Shown here: in pieces, positions 46,201-58,200 of the stretch
How the letters are laid out: each line of letters begins with the position of its first letter
Numbering within the stretch: position 1 is the stretch's first letter
From: Hyphochytrium catenoides
Lineage: Eukaryota; Sar; Hyphochytriomycetes; Hyphochytriales; Hyphochytriaceae
Assembly (NCBI GenBank): GCA_900088475.1
Contig: FLMG01000516.1
Location: 57,257 to 121,256, forward strand
Length of the DNA stretch: 64,000 nt
Reading direction: 5' to 3'
Translations under genes and position numbers: made by a program
The notes under the pieces: generated by a model
Database searches by the model: none
Told to the model about the DNA's origin: nothing
Seen by the model: only the letters and a program-made list of their open reading frames with translations

Positions 46201-49200
46201 CGGGAAGGAGGAGGAGGAAGGAGGAGAGGAGAGGATGATGTCGAATTGCCAAGGGATCAGGATGCTTGATAGCCAAAAAGAGGAACTTTCCTGCTTGAAA
46301 AACCTCTATCAGGCGTCTGGTGGACTTGATTGGTGATGAGGCTGCATAGTCCTAAAGGTTTTAGAGATGGTAGATAGTTCATCCAGGCAGGGTCCTCAAA
46401 CCTAATTCAGATAAAGCCAGGGCCGAAGAGTGACAGAAGGGAGAAGAGAGGTGTCGACAGTGAGATGTAGGCTTAAAGAAGTACGGAACCCTAAGAATAT
46501 GTAAGTGTAAGGATGGAGATGAAGCTCCAGGCTTGCCACCCAAGCGGGTGCAAGTTAACCAAGACAAAAAGATGACGGAACGCATAGCCCATTCAAGAAC
46601 ACAGCCAACAACTCCAAAAGAGGGAGAAAACGGCTACCTTACGCCTGTTTGGCTCTCTTTATCGACATGCAGGTCCAGAACGACAGATGCACCCTGGTTA
46701 TCCTTCAATATAAATACCTCCTCTGGGGCAGGGTCTGGCTCACAGACCACGTCGTCATCTGTACAGCATAGCACTGTGATGGACCCTAAACGTTCCAGGA
46801 GCTTTGAGGATTGAAAAGGAATAGGAAGGAGAGGTCTCTCTGGCTGTGGATCGGCCTGTCTCTCTCCCAGTAAGCGATCCCCCTCCCCACTTTGAGGAGA
46901 GTTCGGAAGAGGCCCTGCCAAGGGCGAGACTACACTCGGAGAGCTCTCGCAGGTACCATAATGGTTCGCAGGGTGTGGGTATCTTGATGGAGACGAACTT
47001 CCGGCTCTTCTTATCTCGTCCAATGCTCTACGGGCAGCAAAGCCCGGACCATGAGCTGCACTGCATGGGCCAGTTCTAAAGCGCAATGTGGTCCAAAAAT
47101 ACCGCCAAAGACGGCGCTTAGAGATTTCATGGTGGGTTTTAGACCTGCGTCATATAAGTAAGGGTCGAAGCTAGTAGTTAGAGCATACGTGACACTGGGC
47201 ACAGAGGTATGCAATAGAGCATCTGAGGGAAAATACCGATCACGTCAGCGCACTATAGATGCCCCACAGGTCACCCACAACGCGCTGAGTATGTAGGGCT
47301 ACGAAGGGAACGAAAGACGAGAATTGGAAGCCAGACAAGGAAAGAGAGTAACCAAGAAAGGTGTCCCTACATAGCAATCTGTCTCTCTTCAAAGTCCACT
47401 TCATCATATTCGTCCACCGAGATGCCGTCACGACTTTCCTCCTCTTCGGCCTCGCCTATTCTGCTGCTTTCCGATCCCTGATGATGCTGATGATCCAGCA
47501 AGGACTCCAATAGAACGAGTAAATGGGCGGTGCTAATAGCCTCACCGATAAGCAACGCTAGAGAAGTAAGTGTGTCATATTAGGGATGGGCAAGGGCGTA
47601 AACAAGGCGGTACACTTGAAGTACCCCTTCTTTCTGCTAAAAAGAAGCCAAGACCTTCTTGAACAAAGAGACCCCAATATACAATCGAGCATCGTCCAAA
47701 AGCATCGGATGGAGAGGAAAGGGGCCACCGAGCAGAGAGCTTACCCGTCGGTAGCGGTAGCATTAGGAAGCAGAGCGCCAAGTGGACAGGCTGTGCGAGG
47801 AGTTCTTCTCCCCAGTCCACTCGGAATTTCAAGAGAAGAACTCGGAGCAGCGTCGCAGCTAGAAATATTAGCATAAACAAGGTGCCAAGCCGCTGGAGCC
47901 ACCACCGAGCGGCCTTCATCTGCTTCCCAATTAGGGGTTGGGGTCTCTTAGGCGGAGATAGGGACTCTAGTATATTCTTGGTGACGGGGGTTTCCAGCAT
48001 CTGGTACAGACGCATGTCTCCGCAGAGACTAACAATCAGAGCGGGATCTCTCCCGATGTCGATGCCAGTGCCAGGAGCGAGAGGAGAGTGACGAAGACTT
48101 GGAACTCTATCACCTATGAAAGCAATATAAATTAAACACTAGGCGAAGTGACCATGGGTGCAGCGAGATTGGCGAATGGAAGGAGTTCGAGGGCGAGATG
48201 TGAGAAAGTGTAGGGAATGACATGGAAGACATTGTCAGAAGCCAAAAGTTATATGACCTCTCTTGATGCGTACATCCGACGCATTCAGCTGGTCCTTTAA
48301 TCCTAAGGCCACTGCGTCTCCAGGCGCAACATCACCGCTGATAAGTGCGATGACATCTCCTTCTACCAGAAGATTCATAGGCATGCGCTAAACAAGGGAA
48401 GCCCCAAGAGAGTGGACGGTGATCAAGGCAGGTAGTCGGGCGTGGGAGAGCATAAGTGCCAGAGAGACCAACAGAGAGAAAGTGTTGATGTAGCGCTGAA
48501 GAACAAACCATAGAATAACAGGAGACTTTCAAACACCTAGACACTAGTAATGCCTTGGACATCAGGCGACTATGGAACTAAGGAAATAAGAGAGAGACGT
48601 GTCAACGTCAAGGTAATGGCAATAACGCTGGCATAAAGAGTTTATGCTGTACCCGCGACCCTTCTGTCGGAGGGATTCGGTGGTGGTTGCTTTCAACAAC
48701 AGCGAGCCACAGCTGCAGACATACCTGCCAGGTTCCGTCTCTAAGAACTGCAACATAGGAAGTAGACGGACTGAGGACTGTCTGGCCTCCTTTACCACGA
48801 CTCTCACTCTCTTCCATATCATCTAAGAAGCTGAGGATGGACGCATGCACTCTCTCTGCTATCTCGCACTGGCTTCTGAGAGAGGAAGTGACGGCTAACC
48901 AGAGGTTGAGCAGGTTGTTGAGGATGAGCACGGCGACCTCAACTATCATATGAATCTGACGAGGGTTCAGATGGTAGCCCATTAAGAGAAGAATAGCCGA
49001 TATGAGGAGGAGCCACCTAAGAAGAGACCAGGCGACCCCAAAGAGAGAGCAGCTTAGAGTTAGAGAGAATAGAGTATGGACAGACCAACAGAGCTGTACC
49101 AATCATGCTTAGCATACATTCCAGGGCAGGAAGAAGGAACAGTACTGGGGTTGGATAAGATACCCCGGCTAGAGGGTTGAAAGGTGGAGAGACTACCAAG

Positions 49201-49938
49201 AAGTGACGAAGGGAAATGCCGAAGGGAGAAAAGAGAAAGTAAGTAACACTCAGAACTTTTCAAGGTCTGCCCCGTTGGGACGGACGACTAGAGGATCAGT
49301 TCTCTTTTCGCAGTTGCTCAAGGTGGCTAAAGTAAAGCAAAGTAACGCTATCATAGACTCAAATATAGAGCAATGGGAGGACAGACAAGGTTTGGAAGCG
49401 ATGAAAAGCAATGGCCTTGAGCTGCATACAGTGCAAGGTGCACAGAGGCAGTAGCCCTTCTTCCGCCGTTACGTTCATGAGAGATTGTGACGCAAGGCAA
49501 AGGAAAGGACCAAGCACGCTTTCCCTACCTGGATGGTTCGCTCATTTTTTCTCTCCAGATCGTGGACTCCAGCTTCTGCCTCCTGGCACTGTCATCTACA
49601 CAATCCAGCACTGCCTGGACGAGAGCATCTCGCGCCTGGGGGGAGGACAGTCCTAGCCCGTCCACGGTCTCTTTCTGTAGAAAGTATACCATGCTTACGG
49701 TAAGAGGTAAACAAAGTTCTGATATCAGATGCTGCTTGTAGAACGCCCTTACCTGACCCTCCGTCCGTGGGGATTCTACCTTGAAGGGGTTCTGAGCATT
49801 TGGAGATGGGCGTGGAGACGCCTGATAAGAATGCCGTCTTGGCTTTGGAGGATGCCCAGGGCTGGAGGCCGGAGTTTCATTGGAGAAGGGCCGCAGGGCC
49901 TGGGCAGGCCGAACTGTGATAGAAATCTCGTCCGCCAT
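40221..49938 (-). CDS. TMEM94: TMEM94/ERMA-like multi-pass P-type-ATPase-related protein, 25 exons
   Basis: Exons (minus): 49938-49753, 49674-49529, 49016-48725, 48387-48258, 48113-47745, 47557-47371, 47075-46638, 46401-46304, 46007-45878, 45660-45473, 45359-45202, 44846-44798, 44732-44664, 44477-44344, 44171-44081, 43906-43814, 43623-43555, 43260-43072, 42895-42771, 42592-42473, 42234-42096, 41904-41798, 41598-41347, 41088-40873, 40451-40221. Phases agree throughout: 1401 residues, close to animal TMEM94 (about 1350). Shared landmarks in order: NLLVEGDVIAL, MLETPVTKNI, LGSITVLCC, YLPSLKPLGL, MLSKGHP...SEFWDG, GIRFVYFSPRN...EKMGIETDWNCAIS, DNVPLLVSLYTD, GSALRASNAPLF, and the final RMQFDTRLGMWSP. 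The usual DKTGT phosphorylation motif is absent; the equivalent spot reads CCTDDDVV, as animal TMEM94 also deviates. The animal protein is an ER membrane protein linked to Mg2+ uptake. The junction between 47371 and 47075 is the least certain. Confidence 0.92.
40740..40840. repeat. CT-rich tract in the last intron of the TMEM94-like gene
   Basis: TCTCTCTCTCGCTCGCTC-type sequence on the plus strand, so GA-rich in the sense strand. This is the opposite orientation to most other introns here. A similar tract lies at 41680-41755. Confidence 0.8.
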
Positions 49939-52042
49939 CTTAAAAGAGACAAATTACTCTAGGTCTAGCAGACGAAGCATGAAGAGACACAGGCCAAAGA
50001 GGCGGATGATAGACCGCTTGGTGAGAGCTATCTTGGACATGCAAGCATTGCTGGCGGTAGGCTTAGTTCATGAAGTACACGAGGGCAGAAAGTAGGTGAT
50101 CAATAGCTCAAGCTTGACATAAACTGGCACTTAGATGATGAAAGGGTTTGGCCACAGCAAGATTAACTACACACTTCCTGTCCGGGTATGAGCAAGGAAG
50201 ACCCTTCTGCTGCTGCTGCGTCAGCGTCGGCGTCGGCGGCGTTAAGCGGCAACCAAGCACTAGGAGCAGCGTCAGCAGCAGCAAGATCAACAGCGACAAG
50301 GCGAGGAGCAGCGGTGCAGCAGCAGATTCTTCGTCTTGCAAAAGATTTCAGACAACCTCTCCTCTCTCAAAAACAATTCAATAAGAATTCAGATTTTATT
50401 CCATTCTCTACATTCTTGAATAAGATCTTCTGAATCTTACCAAGTTTATGCCTCATTATGCGGGATAGATATAGACCATTTATCTTCATGGAATTGCAAG
50501 AAAAGATTTAAAATAGGGCTTATTTGTACAATAACACAGATCCGTAGATCGAGTCTCTGCACGCATTTTTTCATCTTCTGCCAGACTGGAAGAGAAAGCA
50601 AGAGAATCTTCGTCTGAGGTCTTCAGAAGACGATAAGGCCGATGATCGGATGAAGTGAGCCAGTTCACTGTCTCCTGCTGCCTGCGTGGCTTGACTTCTC
50701 CTTGTGCCTGGACTGCAGCTCTACAGGAATGTGTCTTTGAGGAGGAAGATTTGGAAGACTTGATAGGTCAAGCGCCATGGTTGCCTAGTCATGACGGACC
50801 AAGAAGCGCCCGCGTCGGCAGCGCCAGCTACCTCCCAGGAATACGGAGACGGGACTCGCTATCATTTAGACTCCAGGAGCAATGGGCAGAGGGAGAGAAC
50901 CGTAGCGACAAAACCCAAAGAGCTCCTTCTTAACTTTTGAGCGTGTGGCGTTCCAATATTACTGGGTTCTTGCCTCTAAAGTCCTCGTGAATGTTTGCTG
51001 ACCAGCGCAAAGCGAAGAAGATGGTGCTGAGGTTCATGCTCTTCTTTGATGGACCTAGTCAGTGGACCATCAGAAGAGTGAGAAGAAAGAAAATGCACCG
51101 ACTAAATGAAAGCCCCCTCACCAGTAAGCGTTGCAGAATGGATCTGCATCGACACCTCCGCAGCTTATGCTGTATAGAGTCAACTATATGAATGATCTTC
51201 GCTCTCCTGGTGGACGACGTCCATTGTGGGATGGCTGCCATCGCCTTTCCTTCTTCCCAGTTGGCTCTTTCTTCTTACTAGGAGGACAGCTGCTTTTCTC
51301 TTCTATAGTATCCGAGGCATCATCCTCTAGTCTTCATCTCTCTTTGCGTGTTCACCACTCGCCGGATCCTTATAAATATCCTTTGTCAACATACAGATTT
51401 CCGAGAGACTCTGTTCCCGCTTCTCAAGCTATTCTTTGAGTCAGCAGGAGAAAGACAACAATGGGGTATGGCCATGGAAGGTCAGACCACTGCAGGGTTT
51501 GCTCTCGGCCTCTGCCCTTCTGGAGATTTCTCCTTAACTTCGAAGCTTGTCTCTAATCTTCCTCTTCTCTCGAGATCTCTGCGTGAACCGGACGTTACCG
51601 TCAGCTATAGACGCTGGTAGGCTTATGGGACATATCGGCACCATGGCCAAACTCTTCAGTGCCCAAGAGTATCAGAATTCCTTTGAATACGGATGCTGGA
51701 GATCAAGAAATGATCCAAATAGAGTAAGGAAAGGACATGAGGCCATTGGAAGCGGGAAGAGACCACACTTCTCGGAGAGTTTTTGAGAGAACCCCGACCT
51801 TAGAGAGCGTGCCAGGGTCCACGGTGGGCACGATGTTCAACAAGTGTCCTTACTCTTACGTAGACGTGTCTGTATGGCAAGGGAGCTCATTTTGGAAGAA
51901 ACAGAGAAGTTCAGATAAGGCTCTATGAGAGTTATCTGCCACGATAGACGTAGACCACTAAGGACGACGTGGAGAGTCAGCAGCCCTTGCAAAGGTGCTA
52001 GGCTGTGGGTCTTTATAAGGTTACTAGCGCCTCTCTGCACAT
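49939..52042. other. 2.1 kb upstream of the TMEM94-like gene
   Basis: Open plus-strand frames at 50188-50433 (ATG start, Ala/Ser-rich then RLAKDFRQPLL) and 50655-50933 (acidic, then basic) have no recognised domain and are listed only as possibilities. Sequence next to 49938 should hold the promoter of the TMEM94-like gene. Nothing else could be assigned. Confidence 0.35.
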
Positions 52043-52752
52043 CTACTCCATCTTTTTCTTGGTGTCCTTCTCGTCCTGGTGGTTCTTCTTCTGGAGATTG
52101 AAAAAGATCGCCAGCAGCACGAAGACGATAGATACCATGCAGACATGCGTGAAGTTGAACTTGAACTGAGATGGCTTCCCTATGGGACACAAGTGCACGG
52201 ATTTGAGCAAACGAGGAAGGTCTCGCAAGTCAAAGGCTTTCGCATAGTATCCTTTCTCCCGTCCGCGGCATCTTCTACAGCTGCCTGTCTTTGTTCATCT
52301 TTCACCACGGCTCCACTTACCGAACATAGCTTCAATCCCTGTGTTCGCAAACTCCAGCGCTGCAGAGAGGAAGGCATGCTCCTGTCAGCAAGAATGTACC
52401 AGCAGCAGAAGAGATAGATATGACGGGGCATACCTGGTTGCAAGGACTTGACTACGGCATTACTTCTGTACCTGGTACCAACTGGGGACCAAGCCGCGAT
52501 TAGAAGCTAGTCAATTATAGAAAAAAAAGCAAAGGGACGATGCTAGAAGGGATCACTACTCAGAAGTGCACCGGAGTGATGGGGGAAAGGGAAGAGTCCA
52601 TTGAAATGCTGGGGCTGTACGCTGCTGGCGAGCTGATTACCGGTGCTGAGAGCCTTGATCATGTTCTGGAAGTTAAGAAGCGAGAGTCCCGAGATAAGGA
52701 AGATGAAGGGAGGCAGGAGGAGCACCTGCGGCACAGTGAGATTGAGCAACAT
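52043..52752 (-). CDS. Small two-span membrane protein of unknown function, 3 exons
   Basis: Model: exons 52752-52641, 52359-52321 and 52284-52043, phases consistent, 130 residues. The first exon encodes a hydrophobic segment (VPQVLLLPPFIFLISGLSLL). Exon 2 gives EFANTGIEAMF. Exon 3 has a basic, Cys-containing patch (CRRCRGREKGYYAKAFDLRD), then FKFNFTHVCMVSIVFVLLAIFF as a second span and a Lys-rich tail ending KKKME, which resembles a C-terminal ER-retention type signal (inference). I do not recognise the family. The start could lie further upstream if the ATG at 52752 is internal to a longer first exon. The donors are GTAATC and GTAAGT, and acceptors are good. Confidence 0.5.
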
Positions 52753-53668
52753 CTTTCCTGGGCCATAAAATGAGAGAAAGACAGGTGACAAAAGGCAGGG
52801 ACAATGGATGGTTAGACTACGTATCCATCGCTATTAAACCTCTTCTTAGCCATTCAAACCTTGGACGGCGTGTGAGATGCGACTCTGCTCGCTTTCGTCT
52901 GATAGTTGGCCGGGATGGCAATGAAGGCTGGAAAAGAAGAAGCTGACAGGCGTGCGGTAGCGAGAATTCTGATCTCTGAGAGCTCTTTCTGAGCTTTGCG
53001 CTGTCTCTGAAGATCTCTACTTCCTCACCAGCGCACTGCCACGTCTCCACTCCTGACAAAGACCGCTAACCGCCCTCACAGAGCCGGTACTCGCCAGGAT
53101 TCAGAGCTTCATCATCGAAATGGAATCTCCACAAGAGGCTTGGACTTGCGGGACAATGAGGCGATGAGGCCACGAACTTTGGCGGTGGACTGTGATCAAG
53201 AACCTGCTGCTGTGCCTTATACTTTGGAGGACGACGAGCGACGTCATCAGTGGCCAAGCTTCTGTCAAATGCTGTGGAGTTCGCCTTTATTACTCACTAT
53301 CTGCCTTGTAATAGCGTCAATATATTGATTGTCCCCACCAAAATCGGCGTCCTCTTGCCCGCTACGATGATCTGATCGCCGCTGATGAGTTATTCCATTC
53401 TTCAAAGGTTGTCATGAGGGACAGAGATGTTCACGCGCTGGACTCCTGGAGCCAGCCAAGGCTCTAAGCAAAGGGCACTCGACGACACCAGAGATGCAAA
53501 CAGTTAGCTATCCTTCTCCTCAACTCGGCATGGGATGCTATTCAGGGGCGATCAGGCTAAGAAGAGTATAAGACATCAGACATTGTATGTACAAGGAAGT
53601 CTGGAAAGGCAGAAGACCAAATAGCTCTGCTCATAGATAGAACCCGCCCTCTTCACTGTTAGTCATTC
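52753..53668. other. Unassigned intergenic stretch
   Basis: Short open frames on both strands (52817-53059 and 53066-53257 minus, 53140-53328 plus) without domains. It probably holds the upstream region of the small membrane gene and the 3' UTR of the phosphatase gene. Confidence 0.45.
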
Positions 53669-54773
53669 CTAGATTGTCTCCTTGAACCACGCCGGCGGAT
53701 GAGGCGGTATGCGCACCAGGTCTGTGTCAAATAGCTCAATAAACTGCTCGTTCTGGAGTCGGACCTTCGTACCCGCGTAGCGCCTATACTCCTCGAAGAT
53801 GGATGAGAGATGCCATTGCTGGATCTTGCGGAGGCAGCCTACAACGACGCCTACAGCAGATGACGAGTAAACAGTCGGTCTGCGATGTAAAGGCAAGGAG
53901 AACCCTGACAGGCCAGCCCTAAGCGGGATGTGGAGAGTTGGAAGCAACAACGAACACCATGACAGGGAAAGTATGAGCTAATACAAAGAAGTGATCAGAG
54001 TTGCGATGTCGAGAAAGAAGGGAATTGAAGAAGAGTCCGAGATGAAAGCAGAGCAAGAAGTGGCGTTGACTCTGACCGGTTCTATGGCGGCCTAGGTGGC
54101 AGCATATATATAGTGGATAGTTGGCCGGGTCGAGGATAATGTCCAGGGCCTCAAGAACAGTCTCCTCTGACAGGGGATTCCAGGATTTGCGCCTACTTTC
54201 CATGTTGTCGTCGCCGCCGAGGTTGATGATCTCAATGTCCTGCTCATCTACAAAGCTCTGACTATTGGGAATATATGGAGAGAGTCCGATAAGAAGAAGA
54301 TCAGTAGAGAGTCCAGTGGGAGCAGGGAAATTTGCCAAGGCAACAAGAGATCAGGCGCAGAAGATAGACTTAGCGATGTCGAGGTCTAGCGCGTCGAAGA
54401 AAAATAGCTGGAACTAAGTAGAGCCGCGAACGTCGGCACAGTCCATACACTTCAAGCTCTAGCACGTCTACAGTCAACTGCAAGGACGAGGAGCAATAAT
54501 AAAAGGCATTGCCTCCTGTTGTCTAGGACGAAGCGCTAGAACGTCTGAGACCAGAACTGTTTGAAAAAGGGGGCCAGTCTGCAAAAGAGAACGCTCCATA
54601 CGTAAGGTCATAACCACTTACAATTGCGGATCAAGCTCATCCGGCTCCAGATAGATAATCTTTCGAAGATTGAGCCTCTCCAAGAAAGGAAAGTTGAGCT
54701 CATTGGAGAGTCCTGAGCGGTATAGATCCTCCTCAACCATCCCATAGTTCACCGGCGGGATAAAGAAAACCAT
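53669..54773 (-). CDS. Atypical dual-specificity phosphatase, Siw14/PFA-DSP type, 3 exons
   Basis: Exons 54773-54622, 54261-54077 and 53850-53669 give 172 residues in phase. The N-terminus FIPPVNYGMVEEDLYRSGLS and NFPFLERLNLRKIIYLEPDE are the family hallmarks. The P-loop CHLGRHRTG places the nucleophile at Cys105 and the phosphate-binding Arg at Arg111. The residue before the Cys is another Cys (ICCHLG) where most members have His. The C-terminus GCLRKIQQWHLSSIFEEYRRYAG is also typical. Yeast Siw14 and plant PFA-DSPs hydrolyse the 5-beta phosphate of inositol pyrophosphates, so that is the likely role, in the cytosol. Protein tyrosine phosphatase activity is the alternative. The gene lies head to head with ERGIC3, with start codons 517 bp apart. 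Confidence 0.93.
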
Positions 54774-55289
54774 GGTCTCTCCACGATTCGAAGGCGCAGA
54801 CTCCTGATCTGACCCTTTGCAGCCCTAACTTCTGTCACCGCCGGGCACAGTCAGGCAAGTGATGGTCTGAACATGAAGTCCTAGCTCATCTCTGGAGTTC
54901 TGAGGGCCTCCAAGGTCAAAGAATTACTGCGCGAGCTCTTTTTATGAACTTTTTGAGCTTTCAATCACCTCAAATGCTTCCTTCGCTGATGGAGATAATA
55001 ATAGGGACCTTATAATTCATCTTACGGGCTTAAACGGTATTACTACTGCTACCCTTTCGGTGTTGTGGTCTGCAAATCTTCAAAACTCATTTTTTTCTTT
55101 CTTATGAAAGGTTTGGAGGAGTGATGCAGATGCCAAGACAAGGCAAAGAAGTCAATCTCTAAGACCCCACAGGCGATAGAGTACTACTGGCAGCTACCGC
55201 CGGGAGGGGCATACGGAGGAAGAGATGCTGTGAATAGGTTGTTGAAAGGAGTTCGTGAACGTTTCCTCGCCTCAGAAAGGAAAGGAGAG
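54774..55289. promoter_or_regulatory. Divergent intergenic region between the phosphatase and ERGIC3
   Basis: About 516 bp separate the two divergent start codons, so both promoters must lie here. It contains an AT-rich tract (ATTTTTTTCTTTCTT near 55090). No TATA box or defined factor site could be assigned with confidence. Confidence 0.5.
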
Positions 55290-58200
55290 ATGGAGCGCAT
55301 ATTGACCTCCATTAAGAGCCTGGACATCAACCCCAAAGCTTTGGACGAGTTCAGGACGAGAACGTCATGGGGCGGGTTAAGTAAGATGCAATCTTTGGAG
55401 CGCTGAAGTCTGTCTTCCCTGTGGCCTCTGTCTCTCACGCTTCAAGTCCATGCTGGCTGTGAGCTTATGTCGTCGGCTCGCTCAAAAGCACTGTACCCTT
55501 TCTGTCTCCCTATGAACTTATTTTCGGGTATCTTAGCACACGCCTGACAGATTTCCCCTGCTTTTGACGCTTGTGCCCTGTAGTGTCGATCATCACCGCA
55601 TGGATCATGGGCTTCCTCTTCATGTCAGAGCTCAAGTACTACTATACTACGGTGAGTCCCTCACCGCTCATCGATTCCTGCCACCCGCAACGTCTTCTTC
55701 CTACTTCATGAGCGCTCCTTTCCTCTTGGTGTGGGCGTCCGCCTCTCTGTCCTCTCGCTTCATCGCACTTCTTGCTTTTTGCCTCACACCCGCACCTGAT
55801 GCTCTATGGCATGCCACAAGCTAGTTAGTTATTCAATTACCTTCCTTAGCCAATTTCTCTCAACATTCTCTACCAGGCCTTTGTTGCTTTGCCGCTATCG
55901 TTCTTCCTGTTTCTGATGCATCTCTTCCGTGCTCTGTTGGCTCTGCGGCTCATAATCTCCTCTACTTCGTGGATGGTCTCTCTGATTGCTCTTCTGCACC
56001 CCTTGCAATTCACACTGCGGTGCCTCTGGTCCCTCTTCATTCTTTCTAGGAGAGGGTAGGACAGATGGTAGTAGATGGCACGCGCCAGGCGCGTGTCAGC
56101 GTGATGTTCGATGTAAGCTTTCCCAGGTACTTTTTAAAGGCATCCTTAAGCTACACCTCAGTGCTTCTCTTTCTTCTCGAAGCTATACATTTTGCTCATT
56201 TTCTTTTCGCATAACTGCCCTCTTTCTGGTGATCATTGTCTCGGGGGTCTCTTTTATCGAGTCTATGGCCCCTGGATGTGTCTCTGGCTCCCTTTGTCAA
56301 CTGGTTTAAGTAGGTAGCTTATCCTCTATGTCTCTGTTAGCCTGGCTTGCGACTTTGTGGCGGTTGATACCATCGATGTCGCGGGCAACGTTGCGGTAAG
56401 CTCTCCTCCCGGTTACGTCAGAACCGTAGTATTGTACATTGACCGCTTCATCTCCATTGTTTCGCCCCAATCCAGAACAACTTTACCGAGAGCATTTTGT
56501 ATAAGCAGTCCATAGACCCTCAAGGTAAAGGCTCTCTCAGCTATTAGCCTCCATCCACTGCTCTTTATTGCTTATCTGTCACTCAATGGCTGTTGAGTTT
56601 GCTTTGATCTCTGGAAAACCTGTCAAAGTTCATCTCGCCGACACTTAGATATTTAACATGTGCGTGATAGGAAACCCGATTGGAGAGCGCATCCGAATGG
56701 ACGTAAGTGACAATGAAGCTTTGGTGATCTTGTTCTGTTCTAATCGCGTTATCTTCTCCACCTCACCGCATCTTCTATCTCTCTTTTTGGATGAATGTTT
56801 GTCCCCGGCTTCTCTTGTACCTCACACCTCTTTTGCTGCTTCCCCGTCATATGTTGTCCAGTTACCTTCGACCATACTTTCTAACTTGATCATTGCCGGC
56901 GATAGGCTGGTGGTACATTGAGAGAGGAGGAACACGTTAAAGATATGTTGGCCGAAATGTAAGCTATGAGGGTTCTCGGCATCTCTGCCTTCAGCCATTG
57001 TTACACCATTACCCTTTCTCTCTTCATTCCTCTCACTTGACTCTTTAAGCAGCCAACGTTAGTAGCTAAGAGCCTGATCTCTGTCCTGCAGCACTAAGAC
57101 TGAGCAGAAAGAGCCCACGGACAAGTCTATCTGTCTCTCCTGCTATGGAGCCAAATCTGAGGATGAGGTAAGGTTACTTGGATTGACGAAATGAACGGCT
57201 GCCTCTGGAACTAGTTCTCCCTTCCCTCATAAGTTGTCTCAGCTAACCTACTTAGCTCAAAATTTTTGTCCGCCTAATGTTCTTCCGTTCACTCTTTCTT
57301 CCACAGTGCTGCAACACATGCCAGGCCCTGCTTTTCGCATATCGGCTAAAAGGCTGGTCAACAGATAGTCTCCACTTATCGCCGCAGGTAATCGTAAGAG
57401 GTTACAACCGTCCTTACCTGACTCACATGTCAGCTTTACTGCTTGTTTGTCGCCCTAACTTGCATCTGAGCACGCTCTGTCATCTTCAGTGTAATACCGA
57501 GAAGCTGCTTCGTATTGCCAATCACGCAAACGAGGGATGTAACATCACTGGGATGCTTGTCGTTGATAAGGTTAGCTCTCCCGCTGTTGATCACTCCTTG
57601 CTCAAGGAGCTTACCGATTGACACAATATTCTTATCTTTGTGGAAGCTGCCTGTCTTACCTTCCTCAGTCCTAGTGCTCCACAATATATTTGTAGCGCGG
57701 CTAGGACACTAACGACTCTCTGCTTGCACGTCGTTATGTCATACATGGGCTTTTACTATGAAGGTTGCAGGTCGGATACATTTTGGTCCTGGTATGGATG
57801 TGGATGAGACAGCGTTCAAATACGGCGAAGTACTAGAGTTCATGTTTGAAGGCTTTAACAGCTCCCACAGATTCAACTATCTCGCCTTCGGACAAGTATT
57901 AGAGGTAAAAGACCTTCCTCAACTCCTCCTATGTCTTGCATCTACTCTGGTGGATACGAATGTGGTTCCCTTCCATGTCGCACCTTACATCCCTTCGTTT
58001 TCTTCTTGGGACCATGTTCACCTGGACTTCCTTCCCGATCTACTTCTTCTGTGTCCTAAGCAGGAGGATATGGTTAATCCATTAGATGGAGTGGAGAGGA
58101 TAGTCCCCAACGGTACCCACGGCATCTTCCAGTACTATTTGAAGGTAACTGGTGCTCCTTAATGGTGTGGCTAGTCCTGGGTGAGCTTTTCTTATTTATG

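Noticed and set aside
47082..47370. Open frame containing VTYALTTSFDPYLYDAG as an extra TMEM94 exon
   Set aside because: Direct joining of 47371 to 47075 preserves phase, whereas adding this block breaks the frame with the available splice sites; kept as a possible alternative only.
49017..49500. Additional hydrophobic TMEM94 exons between exons 2 and 3
   Set aside because: Open hydrophobic frames exist, but exon 2 joins exon 3 directly in phase and no donor fits the extra blocks.
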